Shown one piece after another: positions 20,278-28,605 of a stretch of 64,000 nt of DNA (position 1 is the first letter of the stretch; each line of letters opens with the position of its first letter). Under the pieces are notes generated by a model that searched no databases, was not told where the DNA came from, and saw nothing but the letters and a program-made list of their open reading frames with translations. The position numbers were made by a program, and so were the translations under genes. This stretch comes from Coemansia sp. RSA 1804 (taxonomy: Eukaryota; Kickxellomycota; Kickxellomycetes; Kickxellales; Kickxellaceae): assembly GCA_027578815.1 (NCBI GenBank), contig JANBTH010000001.1, forward strand, positions 186,001 through 250,000, read 5' to 3'.

Positions 20278-21110
20278 GGTTTAAAAGTAGAAAAAATAAT
20301 GTAACTTTTGTGTATGTAGACAAAAAATTGCAATTTCAAGAACATTTACAGATGCTATTACTATTTAATGTTTCTTTAACTCACATGAACATCCGTGGCG
20401 TTCCATCTTGTCAAATATTAGACTTTATTATAACGTCAGATTTTCTAGTGGACACAATGCTAATGAACACAAGATTTTCTTGGCATTGCAAGTTTGCATT
20501 GTTGTTTTTCCACACTATATCAATCTTTTAAAAAAAATCAACGACTTGAGCAAGCAATAAAAATATACCATATTACATATCAAATTACCACTAATAAAAT
20601 TACAAATATTAAACCCTGGCAATTATTTAGCTTACTTGACTGCTATGATTTTTATCTCTAAATTGTAGAACGTTGCCGACTGACACACGTAATATGAAAT
20701 GTGTATTTGAGAGATGTTTACTTTAACAGGTATTGGATATCGGATAAAGAAATAACAAATATTAATAAAATATAATCAGATGTCTAAACTAGTGTCACGT
20801 TTGATAATATGAAAGCGATTCAATAGCAATTAAACTATAAATGTTTAGTTTGCTTTGAACTAATACTTTATACATGCAAACATTTTATATTCAACAAACC
20901 AATTACTTTATTCATTAAAACAATTAATATGATCAGTAGGCTTAAAAGCAATATCAATACTAGCCAATATTTGGCATATAAAAGAAAATGCTTTTCCTTG
21001 CCATTTTACATTTATTCATTCAAATCACTTTAGTATAGTTTTGTGCCATTCATTGAAAATTTTAAATACCCGCATTTTTATCAAGACAAACCTACAACAA
21101 TCTAACAAAT
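20278..21110. other. Intergenic, 833 b, start of the AT-rich island
   Basis: Very AT-rich. It holds the promoter of the minus-strand acyltransferase on the left and the promoter of Cys-rich peptide gene 1 on the right. No other gene is visible. Confidence 0.5.
20977..21003 (+). promoter_or_regulatory. TATA box and conserved leader of Cys-rich gene 1
   Basis: TATAAAAG at 20977 is followed by AAAATGC, a T-rich run and CTTGCCA. The same arrangement precedes genes 3 (26182) and 4 (27228). It lies 134 bases before the ATG. Confidence 0.6.
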
Positions 21111-21263
21111 ATGTGTGGTGTTAATTGCAAAAGCTGCAGCAAAAACGTTAGACAGGGTGCCTGCATCAAGGTTAGGTATTCATCAGCAGTATGCTCATAT
21201 CCAAGAGTCGATAATTGCTCCGCTTGCCAGACTATTTCTGCATTGGCTAACAAGCCAGAGTAA
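21111..21263 (+). CDS. Seven-cysteine small protein, array member 1
   Basis: 50 aa. Cysteines are at 2, 6, 9, 18, 28, 36 and 39, identical in spacing to the four other members: C-x3-C-x2-C-x8-C-x9-C-x7-C-x2-C. It starts MCGVNCKSCSKNV and continues with CIK at 18-20, YSSA at 23-26 and CSACQT at 36-41. Lysine-rich, no signal peptide, so probably intracellular. The two CxxC pairs (6/9 and 36/39) suggest a small zinc site or disulfide knot. Cysteine content (7 of 50) is below classical metallothioneins. AATAAA near 21300 could end the transcript. Not recognised as a known family. Closest sister by eye is member 4. Confidence 0.75.
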   Translation: MCGVNCKSCSKNVRQGACIKVRYSSAVCSYPRVDNCSACQTISALANKPE

Positions 21264-21847
21264 AATGCAAGAAAATCACGAAATCACCGTGTTTTAAGAT
21301 AAATAAAATGGGCTTAGAAGTATTTTAAATACAATGTTTTGATAATTAGATGAATAAATCATTTTTTAAAAATTAGAGCTATTATAAATGTAATATGAGA
21401 AATCTTACTACAGATATTAGTGCTTTTTAGTATTTTAATTGTAATGACGTAGTATGTTTTAAGTGTAAATTTTGCAGGTGTAATAAATCTTTTAATTAAA
21501 AAGCATACACTGAAAAGCAAACTCCCCAAAACTTAGAATTAGAATTAGAAATGGATATGGACATGAACATGGATATGAATATTAAATCATGTTGACGTAA
21601 ATGCAATTTCATTATCTACGTCAATTCCATTTAAAGTCTCTTTAACAGGCTGGTTTCAATATTTAATTAATTTTTCTTTTGTTTTCTTTCTTGTTTCCTA
21701 TTTCCCAATTTTGGCCTACACATAAATTTTGTGCATTTTGCTACTTTTACATGTTGTTTGATTGCTTTTACGGCTCAAAATATTCTACCTGCAACATTTT
21801 TTAAACAAACTTTTTATTCTTGCAATTATTTCAACTAAAAAATTGCC
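21264..21847. other. Intergenic, 584 b
   Basis: AT-rich. Contains a short run of ATGGAYATG-like repeats around 21552-21580 (probably non-coding) and the promoter region of the M16-like gene. Nothing else is seen. Confidence 0.5.
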
Positions 21848-24800
21848 ATGGACTCCCAGGATATTTCCCAGCAGCGCTTGTTAATCAAGAGTGGCAACGA
21901 TATTTACTATCAACAAAGAAGCAGTGAATGCAAAGGCAAAAGTAATGCAGATGGATTTCGCACATCGGTGTACAAGCATTTTGAATCAAATATGCGCTTT
22001 ATAGTTTGTCGCACGCCTTATCCAGTGTTTGATGTAACAGTCTATATACCAATACCGGTAAGCATAGACAAAGTTTTACCAAAGGCACTTGCAGAGCTTA
22101 TTTTTTGTGGTTCAAAGCGCTATCCCATCCCTGGCTATATGGATGTTTTGACTTCCTATAACTATTGTAATGGTATCAATTTTCGTACATTTAACAACCA
22201 TACATGCTTTCATTTTTCTGCGTCAACCGAAGATGCTGCTGCAAATATCTTGCCAGTTCTATTGGATTGCGTTTTGAATCCTCTCTTACATGATGACCAC
22301 TTTGTTGCCAAAGTATACCACCACGACGAACTAGGCGAGGAGAATGGAACACTATTTGAAAATATGGTATACGATGAGTTTGGCATGGAGGACCTTGCTT
22401 TATTCTGTCTAGATAAAATCATGCATAATCCCAGTTCAACCCTTGAAAATTGCAACAATGAAAGAACATCCAAAGTTGCTGCTCTTACCAACAAAGATAT
22501 TATTGACTACCACCGCAGGCACTATGATGCCAACAATATTACGGTTTTATTGACTGGTGCATTTAGTGACAATTTTGAGGAAGAGTACTTGCAGACTATT
22601 CCTGCGGATATAGTGCAAAGTCGTGGCTGTGACTCTCGCCAGCCTATATATTACCCTCTGCCAGAAAACAATTATCCACGTCATGAAACTGTAAAGTATC
22701 CAACATATTACACAAGCACTGGCTTTATAGCTTTTGGATGGCATGGTCCAAAGTATGAAGATGTTGAAACAACATTTGCTCTTGAAATTTTGGCAGAGTA
22801 TCTTGCAGGTACTAATTCTAGTCCATTACATCTCTGCTTTTTTGAGAACAGGCCTCTATCTTCATGCTCAGTTAGTATGAACACATTTACTAGCAATCTA
22901 AATTCGTTAAACATATGTTTTGATAACGTGCCCTATGAATACCATGAGTGCGCCGAGTCTATAGAGAACAATTCTAATGAAACCTCCTACGATAGCGTCA
23001 ACAGTAAAAACAAAAATAATTGTATGGAAGACTCGGATATTCCACACTTGTTTAAAGAAAATTATTTTAAGAATCTACTACTCGATGAACTCCAGCGAAT
23101 CTATGACACACGGTTTGATGGTGATTTACATGCTCTCGAGAACGCTGTCAAGCTCTACAGTGACAACTTGGTGCTGAGGATAGAAGAGAATGCGTATAAT
23201 GTTTTACATTCTCGAATATTTTCTGACATTGAAGTCTCACACTTTTCATCAGACTTGCATGGCACGTTTTGCATTGGGTCTCAAGCAAAACAATTTGATA
23301 TACTTGCTGAGCTGAAGAAAAAACCAGTTGACTATTGGCTTGATCTCTTAAAGAAATGGCTTATTGATGGAACCATGTATTCTGTAAAAGCGGTAACTGA
23401 CCTAGCGTTAAAACTCAAACTTGAAGCCAAACTCAAGAAAAGAGAACAAATGAACAAGGCAAAGGTTGATGACGGGGAGGCTCATGCCAGATACATTGAA
23501 GATGCAATTGCAGCAACCAATGCACAAATTCCAGAAGAGATCAGAAAAACCATTCCTGTACCGGATTCGTCAAAATCAGTCAGTATTTTACACACACAGA
23601 GTTTAGAAGTCTTGGACAAGGCCATCGGCCCTATTTCTGCGGTGCAGACTATCAATGCAGATGCTGGGAGTGTGGAGATGCGGATTTACATACCACTCGA
23701 TGATGTTCCTGATCACCTGCGAGCATACTTGATCCTGTTTCAGATCATGCTATTTAAATCAGACATCGTTCTTCCAAATGGAGTAATATATGATGCCAAT
23801 GATAAACCTCTACAAGAAGAAAAGCGTATTCAGCAGTCTGAGTGCCAGTCCAGAATGTCCGAGCTTTTAAATAAAAGTTTGTCAGATGAAGACCTATCAC
23901 CAAGTATGCCTCAATATAGCTGGTCTGACAATATGTTTGTTATAAACCGCCGTATACCATTCAAAAACTACCCTATTGCTCTGCGTTGGATAGTTCAGGC
24001 TATCATGTTTTCAGATTTTAATTCTGATGATATACTGACTCAGGCTCAAAGTCTTCTTGATAGCATTGCTGATGTAGATCAATATATTGATGATGTGCTA
24101 GCCAGTGTCGAGTTCTATTTTACAGATGCACAAAAACCAGGCGAATTACTATCAAATGGGCACCATATGAGCTTCTTGGCACAGAGAAGCGTTCTAAGGG
24201 GGATAATTGACACGTTGAAGGCAGGAAAATCTGATGTGCTAATACAAAGGTTTAGAAGTATTCGAAACGCGTTAATTAATACCACCAGTGGCTTTATGGC
24301 ATTGGCACTTCCTTTCAATGAGAAGGCAAAGACCTACGTTGAGATGTTTAGAAATGAATGGCAAATGTGTTACAAAAAGTATGCTGAAAGTAACAAGATA
24401 AACGAAAGTACATCTTCAGCACTTGTAAAAAAGTCGCCCTTTCCAATGTCCTATAAAATTCAGTTTCCAAAACTAACAAGGCCATTGCTTGTCCATGTTC
24501 CAGTACAATCATTGGATCAGTCAAAAGCTCTTTTTTCGTATAACCTTGACATTCCGTTGTATCCCACTGGTAAGCGCAGTTTTGGCGAAGAGCTATCTGA
24601 TCTTATCTCTCTTGACTACTATGCGTTGAGTGTGCTTTCTACGTTGCTAAACTATACAGATGGGCCATTAAAAATTGCGTATTGTGAAAAGGATTACGCA
24701 TATGATGTGCCGGTTTACTATTTGACATGGTCAAGAACATTAAAGCTGGAAATTGATGGACCAATTGACCTTGTAGAAGCAGTAGGAGAAATCAAATATG

Positions 24801-25180
24801 CCTTACTGGATATCCATAATAACTGGGATTCATATTTTGGCAACTCTGATTTAAATGTAGTTCGCTCTACAATGCAACAGCATAATGCATCAACGCAGGT
24901 AACCCCATTAAAAATGCTAGATCAAAGCATTGAAAATAGCATTCATGGGTTTAGCAGCGCAGAAGAGTACAACGCATGGCGCAACACACACATTGGAGCA
25001 GTAAAAATGTCTGATGTGCGTCGTGTCTACAAAAAGTATGTACTCAAATTTGCTGATTACGACTATCCAATGTTTAGACTCCTTTTAACACCGTCAAATG
25101 AGCATATCTCAGAAGAACTTGATTCTTATAAGCAAATAACGCTAGAAGAAATTGGCACCACGTACAATAGGAATTACTAA
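21848..25180 (+). CDS. M16-family metallopeptidase homologue, probably catalytically inactive
   Basis: 1110 aa, one exon, AT-rich codons. The closest family I recognise is the large fungal M16C type (yeast YOL098C and S. pombe SPAC3H1.02c, related to Cym1). Matching segments include LIFCGSKRYPIPGYMDVL, NPLLHDDHFVAKVYHHDELG, ITVLLTGAF, STGFIAFGWHGPKYEDV and, in the C-terminal half, LNNRRIPFKNYP-like and FSYNLDIPLYPTGKR blocks. In active members HxxEH precedes the GSKRYP segment. Here the aligned residues are K79-A-L-A82-E83, so both zinc histidines and the catalytic glutamate are lost. The distal glutamate region (LFENMV, residues 169-174) is also changed. The fold, a two-half peptide chamber, seems intact. 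The long open frame argues against simple decay. It sits inside the Cys-rich peptide array, between members 1 and 2. Confidence 0.85.
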   Translation: MDSQDISQQRLLIKSGNDIYYQQRSSECKGKSNADGFRTSVYKHFESNMRFIVCRTPYPVFDVTVYIPIPVSIDKVLPKALAELIFCGSKRYPIPGYMDVLTSYNYCNGINFRTFNNHTCFHFSASTEDAAANILPVLLDCVLNPLLHDDHFVAKVYHHDELGEENGTLFENMVYDEFGMEDLALFCLDKIMHNPSSTLENCNNERTSKVAALTNKDIIDYHRRHYDANNITVLLTGAFSDNFEEEYLQTIPADIVQSRGCDSRQPIYYPLPENNYPRHETVKYPTYYTSTGFIAFGWHGPKYEDVETTFALEILAEYLAGTNSSPLHLCFFENRPLSSCSVSMNTFTSNLNSLNICFDNVPYEYHECAESIENNSNETSYDSVNSKNKNNCMEDSDIPHLFKENYFKNLLLDELQRIYDTRFDGDLHALENAVKLYSDNLVLRIEENAYNVLHSRIFSDIEVSHFSSDLHGTFCIGSQAKQFDILAELKKKPVDYWLDLLKKWLIDGTMYSVKAVTDLALKLKLEAKLKKREQMNKAKVDDGEAHARYIEDAIAATNAQIPEEIRKTIPVPDSSKSVSILHTQSLEVLDKAIGPISAVQTINADAGSVEMRIYIPLDDVPDHLRAYLILFQIMLFKSDIVLPNGVIYDANDKPLQEEKRIQQSECQSRMSELLNKSLSDEDLSPSMPQYSWSDNMFVINRRIPFKNYPIALRWIVQAIMFSDFNSDDILTQAQSLLDSIADVDQYIDDVLASVEFYFTDAQKPGELLSNGHHMSFLAQRSVLRGIIDTLKAGKSDVLIQRFRSIRNALINTTSGFMALALPFNEKAKTYVEMFRNEWQMCYKKYAESNKINESTSSALVKKSPFPMSYKIQFPKLTRPLLVHVPVQSLDQSKALFSYNLDIPLYPTGKRSFGEELSDLISLDYYALSVLSTLLNYTDGPLKIAYCEKDYAYDVPVYYLTWSRTLKLEIDGPIDLVEAVGEIKYALLDIHNNWDSYFGNSDLNVVRSTMQQHNASTQVTPLKMLDQSIENSIHGFSSAEEYNAWRNTHIGAVKMSDVRRVYKKYVLKFADYDYPMFRLLLTPSNEHISEELDSYKQITLEEIGTTYNRNY

Positions 25181-25410
25181 TATACATAAGACAATCTACT
25201 ATAAATGGTAGGTAATATCTGAAAACATACTTTTTTGAACAGTTTCTGTAGTGTTTGTGTTTTTAAAAAATTTAACTGCAAATACAGGGCGTCCATAAAA
25301 TTTTTACTTATTAAATTACAAATACGCAAAAACAGAATCTCATAATGAAAATGTGAATACAAGAAATGTAATTAGAAATCCATAGGAGGTAATTTGGATA
25401 ATAAATTAGG

Positions 25411-25470
25411 AAATGTCATAATATTATCCACATGATGTTCATGCCAAGCATGTATTTTTCAAAAATATTA
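25411..25470 (+). promoter_or_regulatory. Upstream element shared by Cys-rich genes 2 and 4
   Basis: Alignable with 27067-27127. Shared words are AAATGTCATAA, ATGCC(A/G)AGCATGTATTTTT and A-rich ATATTAA, in the same order and spacing. It may be a regulatory element or simply a remnant of block duplication. Confidence 0.5.
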
Positions 25471-25483
25471 ATAATATTTTACA

Positions 25484-25492
25484 TATAAAAAG
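25484..25492 (+). promoter_or_regulatory. TATA box of Cys-rich gene 2
   Basis: TATAAAAAG lies 119 bases before the ATG at 25603, the same position class as in the other four members. Confidence 0.55.
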
Positions 25493-25602
25493 TTCTTTTT
25501 TCATTTATGCTTACATACTGCATTCTTATTCTTTACTACATTATTACAACAATATTCAACTTTTCCAATAATTGCTAGTTTTTTGCCAATCAATTGATAA
25601 GC

Positions 25603-25749
25603 ATGTGTGGAATTAACTGTAACTTTTGCAAGCTTAACATTAACAAAGGAGAATGCGTTAAAATTGAGGACCGGTCTAAAGCTTGTACTTACGCAAGTGT
25701 AAAAATGTGTTTAGCATGTCATAATATGGCAAGCCTGGCTCGAGGGTAA
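25603..25749 (+). CDS. Seven-cysteine small protein, array member 2
   Basis: 48 aa. Starts MCGINCNFCKLNI; cysteines at 2, 6, 9, 18, 28, 36 and 39. N12, G16, K20 and V33 are shared with the other members. It differs by CVK in place of CIK and by an acidic EDR at 22-24, and ends ASLARG. No signal peptide. An AATAAA follows the stop within about 10 bases. Function unknown; metal binding or a disulfide-linked fold are the simplest possibilities. Confidence 0.75.
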   Translation: MCGINCNFCKLNINKGECVKIEDRSKACTYASVKMCLACHNMASLARG

Positions 25750-26308
25750 AACAATAAATATAATACGGAATAAACTAAGAAATATGTAGAAATATGATCT
25801 ACGTGAATCCTGCATAGTAGCTAAATTGAATAGCAAGTAGCTTAGTTTTTTAAAGTATTGTATAGTTGAAATATAAGAATATCTTTTTGAAAATGGAATT
25901 AGCAATTAGCGGATATTTAACATGGCATGCGTAAGAAAGCAAGTCAGAAACATTATTTTCAAATTGATTTATCAGGTTTTACAATATTACAAATTTCTAG
26001 GCTTGTACATGTTTTTAATAATAAAGTATAAGAAATTAGAAACATGTAATAAGATATAAAATAAGAAACACTCCAAAATCCATCAATTAGAAACAATTTA
26101 ATGTCATTCAAGCAATCTAATTATCTAGCTACTATTTTTATTACTTTCCTAATAGGGATACTTTTATTAAATAAAATGTCATATAAAAGGAAAGCCTTTA
26201 TCTTGCCAATCCACAGCATTTATTGTTACTTTCCTAAGCTATCAAGACAATACTTACTACATTACTATAATAGCTACTGTTTCAATTTATACCAATCAAT
26301 TGATAAAC
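25750..26308. other. Intergenic, 559 b
   Basis: AT-rich spacer. Bases about 26089-26131 (GAAACAATTTAATGTCATTCAAGC...) match 27902-27940 upstream of gene 5. Otherwise nothing visible. Confidence 0.5.
26182..26210 (+). promoter_or_regulatory. TATA box and conserved leader of Cys-rich gene 3
   Basis: TATAAAAGGAAAGCC then TTTATCTTGCCAAT, lying 127 bases before the ATG at 26309. Nearly the same string precedes gene 4. Confidence 0.6.
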
Positions 26309-26455
26309 ATGTGTGGAGTTTTCTGTACAACATGCAAAATGAACGTTGACCAAGGGCCGTGTATTAAGACTAAAAAGTCGTCTTCAATCTGTATCTACAC
26401 GAAAGTGACCAAGTGCGTATCTTGCCGTAATATGATAATACTAACCTGGGGTTAA
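26309..26455 (+). CDS. Seven-cysteine small protein, array member 3
   Basis: 48 aa. Starts MCGVFCTTCKMNV; cysteines at 2, 6, 9, 18, 28, 36 and 39, with invariant N12, G16 and K20. The middle is Lys/Ser-rich (KTKKSSSIC) and the C-terminus hydrophobic (MIILTWG). No signal peptide. Its upstream region resembles that of gene 5 farther out and those of genes 1 and 4 around the TATA box. Confidence 0.75.
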   Translation: MCGVFCTTCKMNVDQGPCIKTKKSSSICIYTKVTKCVSCRNMIILTWG

Positions 26456-27066
26456 GAGCAAGAGTACAATATGAAATCAACTAAGAGGTTTGCAGAAAAT
26501 ATGGCTGCTTGTTATTTAAACAGCCGCTTAAAGTAATAATTATACTTTTTTATTATATAAAATATTTTAAATAAACGTTGATTTCCATTTAATAAGGCGC
26601 GCTGTAATTAAACTTTGGCAACTTAATAATTAGTTCTGTAAATCTCTACAACCAAAAGATTCCAAGAGATTAATATTTTATTATTATTACATAATTTCAA
26701 AAAAGAAGTTAAGAATACAAGCCAATATTTAAAAATTTAAAATCCTTAATTTGCCCATAAAGCTTTAACTGTTAAATTTGTCTAACTGCTAGCAATTTAT
26801 TATTTAGATAACCTTTGACACTTTTAGAAAACATTGAGATTTGCTAGTACAAGTTTTCCAGTTTTTTAGAATGCATTTTTTGCCTTAGGCTATTTACTAT
26901 GCAATTCTGAAATAAAACAAAGTAGAATTAGTAGAATCCAAACACAAAGCTTTTTTAGTTGCAAAGCCAATCTAATAAACATGTAATAAAGACAAATACA
27001 TATAGCAAAAAATGAGATTGAGAAATACAATTAGAAATCTACAAGAAATATAATATTTTTATTAAG

Positions 27067-27127
27067 AAATGTCATAACAGTGTCCAAGTAGTGCCAATGC
27101 CGAGCATGTATTTTTTGAAAGTATATT
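27067..27127 (+). promoter_or_regulatory. Upstream element shared by Cys-rich genes 4 and 2
   Basis: Counterpart of 25411-25470, about 160 bases upstream of the gene 4 TATA box. Confidence 0.5.
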
Positions 27128-27227
27128 AACGGATTTCATTTTAGCTTTAATTAAAGTATCTTGTTTATGAAAAACAGCGTACCACAAAGAGATTTGAATA
27201 AGCATTGCACACCAATAAAATTTTGCG

Positions 27228-27256
27228 TATAAAAGGAATGCTTTTTTCTTGCCAAT
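27228..27256 (+). promoter_or_regulatory. TATA box and conserved leader of Cys-rich gene 4
   Basis: TATAAAAGGAATGC then TTTTTTCTTGCCAAT, 128 bases before the ATG at 27356. Confidence 0.6.
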
Positions 27257-27355
27257 ATTCGGCACTTTCATTACATTACATTCACACCAGAACAATATAC
27301 ACCACATTCTTTTTAATCCCTACTGAATTTCATTACTTCCGGCCAACTGATACAA

Positions 27356-27502
27356 ATGTGCGGAGTTAACTGTAAAAACTGCAGCAAGAACATCATTCAA
27401 GGATCGTGTATTAAGACCAATTACTCGTCTGCAACTTGTTCTTACTCAAAGGTAGACATGTGTTCTGCTTGCCAAACTATGGTGAAATTGGCTAGCAGAT
27501 GA
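27356..27502 (+). CDS. Seven-cysteine small protein, array member 4
   Basis: 48 aa. Starts MCGVNCKNCSKNI; cysteines at 2, 6, 9, 18, 28, 36 and 39. Its core (GSCIKTNYSSATCSYSKVD, then CSACQT) is close to member 1 (CIKVRYSSAVCSYPRVD, then CSACQT), although member 1 lies beyond the M16-like gene. This implies that the array is older than, or was split by, that gene. Ends KLASR. No signal peptide. Confidence 0.75.
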   Translation: MCGVNCKNCSKNIIQGSCIKTNYSSATCSYSKVDMCSACQTMVKLASR

Positions 27503-28161
27503 AAGTATGGATTTAATATGGAATTGACGAGGTTTTTTTGAGAAGTTGGCTGCTTATATCTTGAATAGTGGCCAGAGTAAATAACGGCCAGTAGAATTGT
27601 TTCTTAGATTTCTCAATATTATAAATACAAGGGATTTATAGGAAATTATTTTACAATTAGCAGATGATAAACATTTCACGTGCAAGCAAGCAAACTGGAT
27701 TCACTGTTTTACGGGCTCTATTATCTGGTTTTGCATTTTTACAAATGTTAAATGAATAGGGTATATAAATTGATGGCAATACTGCATATTTCCGGATTTG
27801 CTAATGTAGAAATTTGAAAAGGCAATATAAAGAATGAAGATGATGTAATTAGATATGAATATGGAAATTGGACAATGGAAAGCTCCCATGACATGTAAAT
27901 AAGAAACAATTTGATGTCACTCAAGCTTTTCTAATTGCCGTATCCGTTTCTATTGCATTTACTAATAAAGCGCTGTTTTGCTCTAGCTAATGTTTGCTGT
28001 ACTTGCAAATGTCGCGTATATAAAATGGAAGCAAAAGCTTGACGCTCTAGAGCAGATTAAATATTACTCCATTACTTCTAGTCCCATCACAAGCTCGGCA
28101 GTGTTAGAGTACCAATTAAGACAGAATACAATTTTTATTTTCTGTTAATTAACCGATAAAC
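27503..28161. other. Intergenic, 659 b
   Basis: AT-rich spacer sharing patches with 25750-26308 (CAATTAGC(A/G)GAT near its start and GAAACAATTTGATGTCACTCAAGC at 27902-27940). This is consistent with duplication of a two-gene block. Confidence 0.5.
28017..28028 (+). promoter_or_regulatory. TATA box of Cys-rich gene 5
   Basis: TATATAAAATGG lies 145 bases before the ATG at 28162. The CTTGCCAAT leader word of genes 3 and 4 is not conserved here. Confidence 0.5.
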
Positions 28162-28290
28162 ATGTGTAGCATCATCTGTAGAAAATGCAAAAAAAACGTT
28201 AATCTAAACGGCTGCATTAAAAAAACATACCCAACGTCAACATGCTTACAATCAAAGATAGACAAATGCTCGACATGTCAGGCGGCATAA
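28162..28290 (+). CDS. Seven-cysteine small protein, array member 5
   Basis: 42 aa, the shortest and most diverged. Starts MCSIICRKCKKNV, so G3 is replaced by S and G16 by N, but all seven cysteines keep positions 2, 6, 9, 18, 28, 36 and 39, with N12 and K20. It ends CSTCQAA, lacking the six or more residues that follow in the others. Strongly basic. No signal peptide. The shorter tail could reflect an early stop or relaxed selection. Confidence 0.7.
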   Translation: MCSIICRKCKKNVNLNGCIKKTYPTSTCLQSKIDKCSTCQAA

Positions 28291-28605
28291 AATAAAGTCT
28301 AAAGAAGGGTTTACTTGAGGAAATAGGTTTAGGATTCCATTTTGTGTATAATGAATAGTAGTTTGGAGAGAAGAAATGAAATAAATGCAATACTACCAAA
28401 AATTTCAGCGTCTGAACTGCTGTCCCAAAACTAGCTGACTAGCTCACGTGGAACTGATATTGCCAATTCAAACAAACTAAACTATTGCCGCCACATAAAA
28501 CAAGATATGTTCCGCACTTCATCCACGTCTTTCTCTTATTATTTGTTGTCGTTATTCAATCTTTGGCTATTTGGCAGTTAAATAAATAAAGCGGTACATG
28601 CAGCC
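28291..28605. other. Intergenic, 315 b
   Basis: Transition from the AT-rich island to GC-rich housekeeping sequence. Contains the TAD3 promoter. TAGCTCACGTGGAAC near 28440 includes a CACGTG E-box, noted but unproven. Confidence 0.4.

Larger units (their letters stand above)
25181..25602. other. Intergenic, 422 b, promoter of Cys-rich gene 2
   Basis: AT-rich. Bases 25411-25470 (AAATGTCATAA..., GCATGTATTTTT...) recur at 27067-27127 in front of Cys-rich gene 4. Confidence 0.55.
25390..26455 (+). repeat. Array block I (Cys-rich genes 2 and 3)
   Basis: The region upstream of gene 2 aligns with that upstream of gene 4, and the far-upstream region of gene 3 aligns with that of gene 5. The simplest reading is that a two-gene block was duplicated to give 27045-28290. 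Borders are approximate. Confidence 0.5.
26456..27355. other. Intergenic, 900 b
   Basis: Very AT-rich. The last part is the gene 4 promoter. I searched all frames for another MCG/MCS start with the family cysteine spacing and found none, so there is no visible sixth copy here. Confidence 0.5.
27045..28290 (+). repeat. Array block II (Cys-rich genes 4 and 5)
   Basis: Counterpart of block I. Identity is patchy in the spacers, and the coding parts have diverged except at the cysteine framework. Confidence 0.5.

Noticed and set aside
21111..28290. Classical metallothionein or defensin identity for the Cys-rich array
   Set aside because: Cysteine density (7 in 42-50) is too low for typical metallothioneins and there is no CxC pattern. 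Defensins need a signal peptide, which is absent.
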